Shown here one piece after another: positions 23,695 to 35,677 of a DNA stretch of 64,000 nucleotides; within the stretch, counting starts at the first letter, position 1; each line of letters opens with the position of its first letter. The translations under genes were made by a program, and so were the position numbers. This DNA is from Cyanoderma ruficeps (Eukaryota > Chordata > Aves > Passeriformes > Timaliidae): NCBI GenBank assembly GCA_008694505.1, contig VZDJ01004378.1:5965532-6029531 (forward strand). The letters are read 5' to 3'. The notes below the pieces were generated by a model. It did not search any database. It worked only from the letters and a program-made list of their open reading frames with translations, and was not told where the DNA came from.

Positions 23695-26600
23695 AGGACA
23701 GCATCCTGTTGTCCTTCCCAGATCTGCATCTCTGTGGTTTTAGGACAAGGAGTCTCAAAGTGAGTTAACAGGCTAATGTAAATTCTGGCTTCAACAAAGA
23801 ACACACCTTGGAGGGGAAAGGTTCACATTTATCACAGTCTATAGATCAGATAAGGCTCTATAAGCAAGAACAGAACAAAAGCCCCAGATATTTTTTACCA
23901 GGTGTCCTGAAAAAATATAACCTGAATTTTTCCTACTCCACACCTGATATAAATCAGTGTGTCTCCACTGGCTAGAATGTGCACTGTGTGGAAGATGAAT
24001 GGCATAAAAATTTTGTAGGTAATTAAATTAAAGGTATCCAAGCAGTGTTCTGAATCTAGCAACAATTCTTAGAGAGACAAAGATCCAACTCTAATTTACC
24101 AGTCTGCAGTGTAGAGACAAGGTTATTAATCTGGTACATTCAGTCAGTCTTTATTAGTAAAACTTAATTACACAGCAAAGCTCTTGTGAAGGCAATGGCT
24201 GCTACTGCTCTCCCGCAGAAAATGCAGTTGCAGTGCCAAACCAGCTGCATACATGCAAACAGAAGCAAACCTGCTGCTTTTTGTCAGCCAGAAGATCTGA
24301 AATGAACTTTGACTAAACTGAAAAGGCACAGGCACCCCTGGGTATTCCTTGGCTAAAACCTTGCTCTCTTTCCAGTTGGATGGGCTGCACTCAGAGCAAG
24401 AAGATCCTTCTCCTTAGTGGTGCAGTCATTGATCTCAGTCAGTGTGAACTGGCCACTCGTTCTTGTGGATGCTATGTCGTTCCTCACTAGAACTAAAACA
24501 ATCTAGGAATATAATGTTTTCTTTATTTTTAAAAGTATAATTCCAAATGGCCTAATATATAGTGCATACAGATCCCATAAAGCATTTTTGTTCCTGAATC
24601 TTAAAATAGTGTTGCTCCCTTTTGTTAAATTCTATTGATTTTGTCCCTAAAATAAGCCATCCCTAAGTGTTTTTCTCTATAGAAAAATCATTTCAGGGCA
24701 ATATACAGAAATTTCTTTACCCATACAATGTAACTTCATCAACATCTCTCTAAATAATTTCATAATAGGCTTTGTGGAACAGATTCATTCCTGAGGAAAG
24801 CCAGCAGAAGTCAGTATAAACAGACTTATTATGAGCACCTTTTTTACCACAGATGAATTTATCATCAACTCCACAGTTGAAAAGTTTGATCCAATAGTAA
24901 GGCATCTGAGAGTGAAAATGCAAACTTGTCATAAGACAAAAATACTGTAACTGCCTGGTAAAACCCATGTTAAAAATACTAGTGTTCCTTCAAACCCAAT
25001 TAATTCCAATAATTACACAGTCATTAAAGCAACAGTCTAAAGGGGAAAATACCTTCATAGAAGAGTTCATGGAACAGTTATTTAATCTCCTTTTTAGAAT
25101 ATCTGGATGAATGACTTTTTCCCTAATATAGGACATTCTATTATCAGGTCTTTGCAGTCATTCTACTTAATTACTTCTCTGCCAGGATCATTTGTACTCC
25201 TAGATCTCTATATAAGGTTAGTTTAGAGGGAGAAATTTTATTCCTGCAGCTCTAGGAGAGGCTTTTTCATCATTCTGTGAGTAGTTTCACACTGTGTTTT
25301 CCTCACATTCTCCAGAACTAAATAAACACCTTAATTTCCAGGTAACCTTTTCAGTAGAGTGTCTTAGAGCTGGTGCCACAATCAGATTTGAACATTCAAA
25401 TTCCATCTTATCTTCAGTATAAACACTTCACTCCCAAACACAGATCATTAATGCCGTGTCCTTGTCCTTGCTGCTGCTTAGTCAGATATGCTCACATATT
25501 TCAAAAGAATGTATTCCTCTCACCCACCTTACCTACTAGACACCCTAACAGTCCAGTTATAGACACATTTCTGTACTTTCATTCTCAGGAACCTGATGAA
25601 TATTCATTCCATGCAAAGTGGAACATTTTGAACAGAAATAATGGGATGCCTCCCCCTTGTGCCTTGAAATAGGTGACCTTTTGTGATCAGCATATTCACC
25701 TCCAACTGGGAGATACCAGGTCAGATTCCCTCAGGCAGCAAAAGAAATTTAACCCAAACCTTCCATAGCCTTGCTGGGACAGGTGGGCACTATGATATCT
25801 TTCTGGTTAGCTTGGCTTAGCTTGTGTCTACATGTAAATCCTGATCCCTTAAATAATATTGGTCATTTATGAAATAAATCTGATGCCTCTGTGATGCATG
25901 GCTGGGCTTCCTTTCGGTGGAAACAGCATGCATAGAGACCCCAGCCCCACTTAAGCAGAATAGATATGTGCTCAGGCTGCGAAATGTGAAAGTGGTCACT
26001 ATTTACATGGTGTGGATGCTGTAATTAAATAACCTGACATACTGGAATCTCTGGGAGATGCCAGTCTTTCCTCATGCTGTATGGAAGGCAGAGCTTTACA
26101 AGCTTTTTGAACTGGAGAAACAGCTTACTCTTTGAAAGAGGTCATCTTGCAGTGTTGCCACAACTGTTTTAATTTATAAATACCTACGGATAGTTTAGCC
26201 TGGAATGTTTGTTTATTCCTTTTGCTTTCTTCAACTCTCCTGCTTGTGTGCTTGTGCATGTAGCACTATATATACATCTAGGAGAAGATGTGGTTCAGTT
26301 TTGGCACTGGTTTTATGCAAAACCTTTTGATTTCTTGCAGACTACTAACCCAGAGCTGTGGATCCTTTATATGTTATTTTGGCTATCTGTTCCACTGCCA
26401 GAATCTCTGCAGACTTGCAGTGATTCACAGCTGTTAGTGAACTTCTCTTCATTGCATTCCTGCAGAAACGGTTTATGCTAAAATCCCATTGTCAGAGATG
26501 TCTGCTGCTTTTAGAAAGCTGCCTTTTTAGAAAATCATGTTTCAGAGCACTTTTTAATGAAGAGACTTTTTTTATGAAGTTTTATGCAGTGGGAATCACC

Positions 26601-27656
26601 CCCACCTGAAATTGTGAGTATTCACTACGCCTCCAGATTCATCCACAGCTGTTTCATATTAAATACCCAGAAAATGAAGAAAGCATAACTTGTGGCCACT
26701 TTTTGAAAACAGTGGTTTGGATGACCTTCTCAGCACCACGCAGAGCTTGAGGAGAGATGCAGGGATACAGTCCCAGCTCTGGATACTAATACTCAGATTT
26801 GGAATGAAAGAGTCAAGTCTTGGGGGAGGCAATATTTTCCTCTGGTTCATACCCTTCATTTGGCATAGGACAGCATGGACTGCGTGCGCTAAATGTGTCA
26901 GAATGCCTGTGAACATAAAGAGTATATGAATATGAAATAAAGACTTCATTGTAATATTTTTTATAAAATCAAAATACTCTTTAAAAGCAGTAGTGGTCCA
27001 GGTGCAGCCCATCTTGCTCCTTCTGTGTGCTGGTGTTTCCAGTCAGTATGGGCAAAAGGAGCTGCGGTTACAGAACCAAATGTTGGCATTATCAACTGGT
27101 CTGGTAATGCAGTTTGGATTATAAAGGCTTAGGGGATCTGAGAGATGAGCTTGGCCATGGATTACTTTATGTACCCTAAACCTTAGGGAGTGAAGCAATT
27201 ATAAAATGAATTAATTTGAAGATTTTTTTCTTTTCTGGGAGGTGTGAGAGTTTACCTTACAGAAGATTTTAATAGAAAAATAATACCAAGACTCACTCTA
27301 AAGCTCACTTTAGGCTCAGTGAGAAGAGCAAGTAGATGTTGATAGACAGTGGGGATGGGTAAGAACTGTGACTGTTATTACCTGCAGTAGTGGTCTCATG
27401 GGGTTAAATTTGATGGTAAACTTAATGGAACTAGGAGCCTGTATGTATACACAGCATCCGTGTGCACATTGAGTTGAAGGCAATGTCAGGAAAGTACCTA
27501 TAAATATGACCCAGTGAAGCAAAGCCTGAGACCTTCTGAGGCACTTAGGCAGGAAAACTTCTACAATTGTTTATTCTATGGCTGGCCAAGCAAAATGACA
27601 TTGGGTTTTCTTCTCCTCTTTTTCTTTTGTTAAATAAAATTGCAAAGCAAATGTCC

Positions 27657-27698
27657 CTTTTTTCTTCTTCTTCCCCCCACCACCCCCGCCCTTTTTGT
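27657..27698. repeat. Pyrimidine-rich tract
   Basis: A run of T, CTT and C blocks with CCACCACCCCCGCCC, nearly all pyrimidine on the + strand. No acceptor-exon-donor unit follows it. Confidence 0.6.
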
Positions 27699-28599
27699 TA
27701 AGTAAGATTGACTTTTATTTGGATGCTTCATAATTACTTGACCAAAGAAACAGCAATGGTAATACAGACTTCAGTCCTTAAACATTCTTGCAAATGCCTT
27801 GGAAAGATATCACCTGAAAGTGATAGGGGAAGCAGAGATCTCAACAGCTAAACCTCTCATGTAAAGTCATATGTTTTTTCTGTGATTCTGATTATTTCTC
27901 ATCATTTTTGTTTCTATGTACACCTTTTCCCACCCTTCTTTTAGGAAGTGCACAACAATATTTATGGAAATTTATTATCAAAACAATAAAATTTGGTTTG
28001 AATTTACATTCTGCTTCAACTTCATGACTTTTAAGAAACAGTGTAAAGTATGTAAATTTAAATTAAGTACCATAGTTTCTAGAAGATTTAGAAGATAATA
28101 ATTTTATTAGATCTGTTGAGATTATTAGATATGCTTAGACTTAATAAAAGGTAATTTTAGATTTTTGTGAGTCAGTATGGTTTCACTGACAATTTGACTA
28201 AAGGAAAAATAATGTTGGAAAATAACATCTTTACAGATATTACTCAATAAATAGGGGAATCCTGTGGTGATTTTATAGATCATAGGCTGATATATAGGTC
28301 CTGAGCTTACCAAAATAGAAGTAGCAGAAAATAGTTTCAGTAGAGGTGCTGAAAACAGTTTTAGAGACTTGCTTCTGCCGGTTGTTCTACTTCAATGTCA
28401 TTCCTTGAAAGTAGTGATTCTTGCAACACAAACTGAAGTGCAGCTAAGCCTCTTGTCCTTGTTTCTAGTGCAATTAACCCAGCAATGCAGAGTAAGATGC
28501 TGCTGGTACATCAGCTAAGTGAAAATGCACAAATATTGTTCCAAAAGTAACGACTTCTGATGACTACACTAGATTATGCAGAGAGAAGTCATGAAAAGT

Positions 28600-28728
28600 C
28601 AGGACCAGGTTGGATGGGGCTCTGAGCTACCCACTCTAGTGGAAGGAGTCCCAGCCCATGGCAGGGGGGCTGGAACGAGATGATCTTTAAGGTTCCTTCC
28701 AACCCAGGCCATTCTATGATCCTATGAT
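28600..28728 (+). mobile_element. CR1 LINE 3' end
   Basis: Contains GACCAGGTTGGATGGGGCTC, CTAGTGGAAGGAGTCCCAGC, a GAGATGATCTTTAAGGTTCC block and a CCATTCTATGATCCTATGAT tail: a CR1 3' terminus on the + strand with the usual octamer tail. It lies about 1.2 kb upstream of the exon at 29932. Confidence 0.88.
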
Positions 28729-29931
28729 ACAGTGCTGTATGTATAAAAACAGAATTTCCTTTGTTACTTCCATATCTTTACAAAAAAAAATAATTGCAGA
28801 GCAAACACTTTTAGGAATAGTGCTTCTGTTAATTTGTGGTCCACAAAAAAGTGCCGTAGTAATTTTTTTGTGAATGTTTGTATAACTTCCATAAATAATT
28901 TGTATTACTTCTCTTGACATATAGCTGAACAGGACTATGTAGTTGATATCTTTCACAGTACAACTTTATAAGAGGGAAGGTAGGCTTCTGCTGCAGCAAT
29001 ATTAGCTACCAGAGGGGCCTGCAGGGAATAGGGGTCAAATCTCTTTAGGAAAGGGTGTAGTTAAACCTATAACAATAAAACAGTAGCAAACATCAGACAT
29101 GAAATACTTAGTGTTATAATAGACTGGCTAAAACACAGACAGTATGCTACACTACAACCATTTTCTGAAAATTCCTAAAGATTGATCTTTATTGCTATTA
29201 AGATGAAGGTTTGAGAAATCAAGAAGTCAGGATTGCAACTGGAAAATTTGGGGGAGAAAAAAGGACAAATACATTTACACAAATTACAAAAAGTCACTAT
29301 TGCAAATAATTATAATGATTAGGCTGTGAAGCATGACAAAGGATTGTGGTGCTCACTGTCACATCATGAACATTGCCTTGTTTTGCCATAGGTTATTACA
29401 TAGAGATTAAAAGGAGATGGGGCAGAACTTTCAGTAGCAAAATGTATCCTTTAAATCCTGTACATAGTACAGAGAACATCCCTTCATTGGCACCAACTAA
29501 AAGGTTCATAAAATAATCTGTGATCCTTCTTGAAGAGTAGCTTTTGTTTACCCAAACAGAAGAGATTATTTACTTCTGTGTTTTTTTCAATGTTGATTTC
29601 CATTGGTGAAGAAGCATCAGGTAATGGCTCCACTAAAAGAAGCCAAAATGTGCAGGATAGTGTCCAGGACACTTTTCCTTTGGTTTGCTCTGTGTAGAAA
29701 CAGACTTGTATGGCATTCCGTAAAGATGGAGAATGAGTATTGCTTAAAAGAGAGATGTCTAATGCTGAGATTGCAGAAATTTTAATTAGGTAGAAGATTT
29801 TTATTTTGCTTTTTATGTAGCAAATAAATTCTTTTTGTAAATTATTTTCCATGGATAATCCCCAGAAGACACTGGTGAAATGATTTGAAGAAAAACAGAG
29901 CAAGACTGAGCTTTCATCTTTCTTCTGGGAG

Positions 29932-30151
29932 TACCCAAGCAGTACTCATGAGAGATATGGACAAACTGACAGAGGAAGAGATACTGGGAAATCTAAGCAT
30001 ACAGGAATATGAAAGATATGGCAGGAGAGAGAGAATTTTTAAGTGGAATGCAAAATTATGCAGAAAACATGTGAGTTACATTCTCTCAAAGCTGAAAATT
30101 ACTCATCCCTTTCAAATGCAAATATTGTCAAGATGTCTTCTATCTGAAAAG
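29932..30151 (+). CDS. Exon, 220 nt, phase 2 to 0
   Basis: The pyrimidine tract CTTTCATCTTTCTTCTGGGAG and the donor AAG|GTAAGA bound 73 complete codons plus one leading base, with no stop. It reads TQAVLMRDMDKLTEEEILGN, then LSIQEYERYGRRERIFKW, then NAKLCRKHVSYILSKLK and ends CLLSEK. The high charge, regular hydrophobic spacing and a two-tryptophan-free helical pattern look like conserved helical protein. An alternative acceptor at 29942 would change the start phase to 1 and break the chain. One of the two best exons in the window; family not recognised. Confidence 0.75.
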
Positions 30152-30305
30152 GTAAGAGTGCTCACTTACTAATGACACATAATATCAAACATATTTTAAT
30201 TCAGCCTATTTGGAGTCTGCTAGTCAGGAAATTAATCTAGGCAGCAACAAAAGTCATTAGAGATATTTAGAGAAGTTTCAAAAATAGGCTATACATTTTT
30301 ACCAG

Positions 30306-30354
30306 AAGTCTGTATCTGAGAAGGTGGAAGCTAGAATTAACTTCAATTTCCTTG
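30306..30354 (+). CDS. Short exon, 49 nt, phase 0 to 1
   Basis: Acceptor TATACATTTTTACCAG precedes KSVSEKVEARINFNFL; the donor CTTG|GTGACA is fair. It lies only 154 bp after the previous exon. It supplies the phase shift (0 to 1) that the exon at 31120 needs. A competing segment at 30447-30499 has a stronger acceptor and a GTGAGG donor but runs phase 2 to 1, which does not fit the end at 30151. Confidence 0.45.
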
Positions 30355-31119
30355 GTGACAGTAACAGCTGAATGAAAGTTTTCCTATAGTGTGGTAAAGC
30401 TGGTGCTGTGATGCAGCCTTGCAAAACGTTTTTCCTTTTAACCCAGTGCTCAAGATTTTAAAGGAAGTACTAATGCAATTTCTTATTCTGAAATGTTAAG
30501 TGAGGTGTTTGAGGGTTTGTTTGCATATAAAAGAATTGACTTACACTTGAGGATGAGGGGGTAAAATGGGGTAACAATCTACTTAAAAGATAATTTACAA
30601 AAAGTGAAAGTTTAAAAATGCAGTGTCTGACTTTATTTGTAATATTTTTCAATGAATCACAAGTTTAATTCTCTCTGGCTAGAAAATTATTAGACCCCTC
30701 AAGTTTAGGTTGGGATGCATTCAGCAGGGTGTCTAAATAGCTAGTCTACAGAATTGTTTGCAATTGTCAAAATGTTCAAGTAAGCTATAAATAGCCAGAA
30801 ATAAAGTAAAACAGCTTGCTGCCTCCACAAAGTTGTATTATTTTTCCCTATAGTACTTCATGCATATCAGGAGATTGTTTTGTTATAATAGGGTCACTGT
30901 TCCTCATCAGTCAAAAGTAACGGGGAAGAATTGGGTTTGAGGACTGCACTGTGCAAACGTGTCCCTGCCATGTCACAGCTGCACTGCTTCCACTGAGCCA
31001 GCCCTCCACCTCCACCCTCTGCTGTCACCTCCTGCATGGATGTCCTCAGCTTTGTCAGAACTCATGCTGGCAAACAGACCCATGCATGTCAGGCTTTTCC
31101 ATGATCTTTCTTCTCAAAG

Positions 31120-31190
31120 GTTTCATCAAGTGTGCAAAATTTGCTCTGATGGGACAAAATTTCAATGGCTTAAAAAAACTGTCATCAGTT
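31120..31190 (+). CDS. Exon, 71 nt, phase 1 to 0 (frame ambiguous)
   Basis: Acceptor GATCTTTCTTCTCAAAG and donor GTAAGAG are both good. In phase 1 it reads FIKCAKFALMGQNFNGLKKL then SSV and ends on a codon boundary, matching the exon at 31994. In phase 2 it is also open (FHQVCKICSDGTKFQW), and that frame extends upstream to 31050 after a CCTCAG acceptor. Phase continuity favours the first reading, but it is not proof. Confidence 0.5.
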
Positions 31191-31993
31191 GTAAGAGATC
31201 AGTGCTAAGAATGCGTGGATCTTGGCCTCTGCAATAGATCTTCTTAGGATAAAAACAATCCTAACAGATTTTGGTAGTATCACATAGGTACCTGCTGCTG
31301 CATCCGTTTTCCAAGGAAGCACAGGTCAGAGGGAGCAATGGGGGAACAGGACATTTTCTCAGGAGCAGTGACATGCTGCCCAGCATTATTCCTCTCAGTC
31401 TGTCTGGCTCCCATTGGCCACAAATCCTCCAGCTCAGAAATTCTGAAGTCTGATTGAAAGCCTGCTGAGGTCAGAGGTAGTCAATTTCTTTTGAGGGGCA
31501 GAATGGTAACTTTTAGCACATCACATTTGTGCACTCAAAATTATCACATATTTTGCTAAGTATACTTCAGAGGCAGATGATCAACTTCTGGATCTATAAC
31601 CAGGACAAGTTAATTGGTAATAACACTATGACAAATTTATTTTCTTTTATGCTTTTGGAGGGCTCCTAATATTTGTCTACTGTGCAGTAAGTCAATGTAA
31701 CAGTGCAGGTGTGTAGGATATAGAGACAACTCAGACTGTTTGCCTCCCTCAGTGAGACTGAGTCATGAAAGAAAAGGTTCCTTTCGGATCTTGCAGTATC
31801 ATTTATTATTTAACACGATTCTGTATTTTGTTTTGTAACAAAAATGGTCTTTAATAGCTTTAAGTGAAGGTGATCTCTGTTTGTGTATGGAAAGGTGTGG
31901 AAAATCATTTGGCACACTGTGACTTATACTGAGGGAAGCTGTTTTTGTTACTGTGTTTAAAGAGGATTATGCAGTAAAATTCTTTGATTTTAG

Positions 31994-32066
31994 CAATCAG
32001 GAAATTTTAAAAGAAGCTGTCTGATCATGGCAGCTCTGCATCTCTCTGGAGTTATGATATTCAATG
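31994..32066 (+). CDS. Exon, 73 nt, phase 0 to 1
   Basis: Acceptor AAATTCTTTGATTTTAG and donor AATG|GTAAAA. Only phase 0 is open; both other frames contain stops. It reads QSGNFKRSCLIMAALHLSGV then MIFN. Good hydrophobic helix. Matches phase-0 end at 31190 and phase-1 start at 32152. Confidence 0.66.
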
Positions 32067-32151
32067 GTAAAACAGGCGTTGCTATGGCAATTAAGCATTT
32101 TTCAACATTTTGGGTTTTATCAGATTTCTTCAGTTATTAATAATTTTCCAG

Positions 32152-32170
32152 AAACAGTGGAAAAATACTG
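32152..32170 (+). CDS. Microexon, 19 nt, phase 1 to 2
   Basis: Acceptor TTAATAATTTTCCAG and a good donor GTATGT only 19 nt apart, 85 bp after the previous exon. In the required phase it reads TVEKY with split codons at both ends. A segment this short could be chance; phase fit on both sides is the main support. Confidence 0.4.
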
Positions 32171-32586
32171 GTATGTTAAAATATCACTTGTTCCTCATAA
32201 ATAGACTATTTAGAGTATAATCCTTGTTTTTTAGAAGTCTGTGTCAAATATCCCACTGACTCTTATGGAAATATAGCTTGACCTTAAATATTTCAATTTC
32301 TGTATGATTTTCTTCAAGTATATGCTTTCTAGTTAGAAATATTGAAAATGTCGTGCTTTCAGACGGATTAATTCCACCAGGGCTTTTGCAGACCTTGTTT
32401 GTGGCAGCACAGCTCAGCTAACCTGGGAAGCCCCAAGGCCCATTTCACACCTCCTGCCAATGCAGTGTTGTCTTTTGAGGCATCGTGGCACCCAAGCAAG
32501 GCTGTGAAACCAAAGCTTCTTGTCTGTGTATTGTGTGTCTTGCCTTGAACAAGACAACTTTGTAAGAAGGAAAAAGTAAGAGATTA

Positions 32587-32800
32587 TCATAGAATCACAG
32601 AATCATAGAAGAGCATGTTTGAAGGGACCTCAAGAGCCGTCTGGTCCAACCTTTCTTGTTAAAGACACAGTCTAGACAAGAAGGCCCAGAACTGTGTCAG
32701 CTGAATCTTAAAAATGTCCAATGTTGGGGCATCCACCACTTCTTTGGGAGATTACTTCAATGGCTGGTTGGTCTCATTCTAACAGAATGCTGTAGTGTGC
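32587..32800 (-). mobile_element. CR1 LINE 3' end, minus strand
   Basis: Begins TCATAGAATCACAGAATCAT (reverse complement of the CR1 octamer tail) and continues TTTGAAGGGACCTCAAGAGC, CTGGTCCAACC and GGGGCATCCACCACTTC in reversed CR1 order. Antisense to the host gene. Confidence 0.88.
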
Positions 32801-34235
32801 AGCTTTCACCAGTGACATTTACTCCCAATCCACCTCTGCCTCGGGGTATCTTTCCCCCATAACTGACTGGCAGGATCCAATGGAGAAATTCTACATGGGG
32901 AGGCAACTCCCGGACTGGAGCTGAAGGCTATATCACCCATCTCTGCAGCACCCAAAGTGCATGTCTCTGCTCCTGGAGGAGATCAGAGACCCCAGAAGCT
33001 GCCTGGGCACCACCAGGCAGCTCAAAACAAAAGTCACTGAGTAAGGAGATTCCTGGCTGTGCTTAGCTCAGACTGTCCTTCTGGATGTCCACTTTTTCAG
33101 TGGACACCACCTTTACCAAGTGTCTCAATCGTGTGAAAAGACAAGCTGGGCTGTCTTCCATCTCGTTGAGAACATTTGAGTGATTAAAAGTATCTTCAGT
33201 TTCCTCTTTACTTGGGAACTATCCTGATAGCTAAGGTATTGTATAAACAGTGATCAGTCACTGCTGCCACTGCCATTAACAGCAGTTGCTGTTGCCATTT
33301 CATTAAATTCAATGTGTGTGCAATATGTGCAGATCAGGCCTTCAGATGGGTCTCCTAAGAGACATGCCTATTTTGTGAATCTTAAGATGGATGGAATTTT
33401 GGGTGGGAGATGGGATTATATCATATGTTCAGGTCAAGTAAGAAAATAAATATCTCTGGCCATTTGTGCCAACACAGAATTTAGCACCCCAGTAAGTTTT
33501 CTTTGGATAAGGCTTAGGTACAGACAGACTTTCAGGCATCAGAAGAGGGGTCAGGATATTTTCTTTTTTAATCACTGTCTTGAACCTTTATATGTACTGC
33601 TTCAGCAATGCTTTAGATGCCCAAATGTGGTTTTTAGAACTTGTCCTTAAGGAATTAGGAGACTAATTGTCACCTCTGTTTTGCCAAATACGTAGTGTCT
33701 ATGTCCTGTATACAGTACTTTAATGAGTACTTTAATAAATCTTTATGAGAATTCAGCAGTAAGATGAGACCAGTATAAAGTTTTTCGTCTTAATTCTACT
33801 AATTGGAAATTCTACCTCTTTTAAGAGGTCAGGGAAAAATAGCAAATGGTTTGCTGCAAGATCATTCCTCAAGTTGAAAGAAACCTCTTCTCCTTTTCTG
33901 TAATGGAGTCATAAGATCTGGAGCACATCAGCCCTGAAGAGACTTCAGCCCAGCATGATCTTTCCAGGCTGTTTCATTAAACCAAAGACAAAAACAATTC
34001 CTTGACACACTATTCATTCTAGTCTTGAATTTTCAGTGCCCTGATTTTTAACACAGGGTTCATGCAGTATTCTGAAATTACTTTTTTTCTGAAATAATGT
34101 GTACAGGTAATTTGGGCAAGTAGCAGCACAGATCTTCTCATGTTCTCCTCTCTTCTCCCTTCTTCAAAATAGTAGTTTACACTACTTTGATGCAGTGTGC
34201 CTTACAGTATATCTCCTTGTTAGCTTACTCAACAG

Positions 34236-34272
34236 TCAAGGATCTACATCTTTAATTACCTACAACTTGAAG
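34236..34272 (+). CDS. Short exon, 37 nt, phase 2 to 0
   Basis: Acceptor TTGTTAGCTTACTCAACAG and donor AAG|GTAATT. In phase 2 it reads QGSTSLITYNLK and ends on a codon boundary, matching 35164. Phase 0 is also open; phase 1 has a stop. Its donor is fair. It lies 216 bp upstream of the solo LTR. Confidence 0.45.
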
Positions 34273-34481
34273 GTAATTAATTATAGCCTTCAAGATTCTG
34301 TCTCCCAAATGATTGTACTTAGTTCAGCTTGTAACAGGAAAAGCATAAACAAGCATTTTTTCAGTGAAATGCTGCAGGAAAAGCTGGTCTCAGAGCTCAA
34401 ACAAGGAGTTGGCCTCAATATGTTGCTGGATCTGTCCCCAGTGCTTTGGATTGTCTCCTCAGATGATTGATGAAAAGTGTG

Positions 34482-34487
34482 GTAACC
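34482..34487. repeat. 6-bp target-site duplication, left copy
   Basis: GTAACC directly precedes the LTR; the same six bases follow it at 34997-35002. Confidence 0.75.
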
Positions 34488-34996
34488 TGTGAGGGTTCGG
34501 TGCTGCATTCTGGCTGGCTCTTGCACAGAGCTCACATTAAAGAGTACAGCTTGGGACCTTTTTTGATCCTGTGGGTCTTGGCTTCAGGCAGAAATGTGGC
34601 GATGGCGAGGAAGAAAGGAGGACTTCACGTGGGTTTCAACTGCGGTTTATTTTCACCCAGAGGGGAACCCATGCAAGTGAGTTTTTCCCTCTGGGTCTCA
34701 TCTTAAGTACAGGGGTGTGGAAAGGAGCAGGGGACAATCTAGAACCAATCCCAGAGGGGTGGGCAGTGACCCAGAACAAAAGGATAATCAGTAGAATAAT
34801 TCTATATATAAAAAAGGGAGGGGAAGGCAGGGACTCTGCCAATCACTTGCCCNAGAACTTTCTAGTCATCTGGGCAGGGATGCAGAGTGATGGACAGGAC
34901 CCATAATTAAGGAAAAACCAAAAAGGGATTTAACATGGGGGTAAGGGACAAACCATTGTACAGAAATTTGGTAAATCCAAAATGCACACCACAGCA
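34488..34996 (-). mobile_element. Solo LTR of an endogenous retrovirus, antisense
   Basis: A 509-bp element has TG...CA ends (TGTGAGGG and CACAGCA on the + strand) and perfect 6-bp flanking duplications GTAACC. Read on the minus strand it has a TATA-like ATATATAG near 34802-34812, then an AAAATAAAC poly(A) signal near 34646-34654, in the right order for promoter, R and U5. No internal retroviral sequence remains, so it is a solo LTR left by recombination. A 6-bp duplication is typical of alpha/beta-type avian elements (class II). It lies antisense in an intron; N at 34853. Confidence 0.8.
34802..34812 (-). promoter_or_regulatory. TATA-like box in the solo LTR
   Basis: The + strand CTATATATAAA gives a TATA-like motif on the minus strand, about 155 bases ahead of the element's poly(A) signal. 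Relict promoter; present activity unknown. Confidence 0.45.
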
Positions 34997-35163
34997 GTAA
35001 CCAAAAGTTTCTACAGCAAACACAGCTAAGTGAGCAGACAGCAACTTCAGAGAAAAGATCTCGTCTGGTCCGTGGGAATGTGCCAGCAATGCAGACTGCC
35101 TCAGAGTTCAGGAAGTTCTGGCATTTTTCTGTTCTGGCCTCAATGATTTCCTTCCTTGTCTAG

Positions 35164-35414
35164 GAAAGTGTGTCTATCGAAAGTCTAGTCTGTAATGGTA
35201 TTGATTACAGCTGTTGTTCACAAGCATCACTATTCAGGTGGGATGAAAACAGTAAAAGAAATGTAGCTGAAGAATTTGCCAACAATACCAGGTTAACAGT
35301 CATTGTCTTGTTTGTCTTCTACATTTTCAGTGAAGTCATTTATCTCTGGTTAGATAGAGCTTCACCAGATATGCTTAATACAAACCAAAAAATCAGCAAA
35401 CCCCACAAAGATTA
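35164..35414 (+). CDS. Exon(s) with 39-nt internal GT...AG, phase 0 to 2
   Basis: The acceptor TTTCCTTCCTTGTCTAG is very strong. It opens ESVSIESLVCNGIDYSCCSQ then ASLFRWDENSKRNVAEEF up to 35291. From 35331, right after a second excellent acceptor (TTGTCTTCTACATTTTCAG), comes EVIYLWLDRASPDMLN, ending at a GTATGT donor at 35415. Between them are 39 nt that begin GT and end AG, stay in frame and, if translated, give a hydrophobic LTVIVLFVFYIF. So this is a single 251-nt exon, two exons with a 39-nt intron, or alternative acceptors. All versions end in phase 2 and fit the next exon. If unspliced at 35415 the next codon is a stop. Confidence 0.6.
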
Positions 35415-35677
35415 GTATGTATTTTCATGGGTTATCTGAAACTGAAAATATTCCATGTGCTTGATTAATATTCATTTGTAGTCTTTTGAGCTAGGCAGGT
35501 TTGCAAAGTGGTCAGACACTAGTGATAATATTAACCACTTCAGTTAACAGAGGTTAGTTCCTGCTAAGGCCTTTCACTGGAAGACATCACTGCAAGCAGT
35601 TAAGGTTTGCAAGAACGAAGCAATGCATATAGCATGTAACAGTGAAAAAAAGATCTAAAAGGAAGGATCTGGTTACT

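Larger units (their letters stand above)
14786..29931. other. Intron of about 15 kb
   Basis: No exon was supported across this stretch. Contents recognised: a CR1 with a second CR1 nested in it (15921-16673), a minus-strand CR1 (22398-22680), a + strand CR1 3' end (28600-28728), a 13-bp tandem duplication near 23663-23694, and a pyrimidine tract near 27657-27698. The remainder is AT-rich unique sequence. Confidence 0.5.

Noticed and set aside
33461..33500. Strong donor GTAAGTTT at 33492
   Set aside because: Every frame from the nearest acceptor contains a stop.
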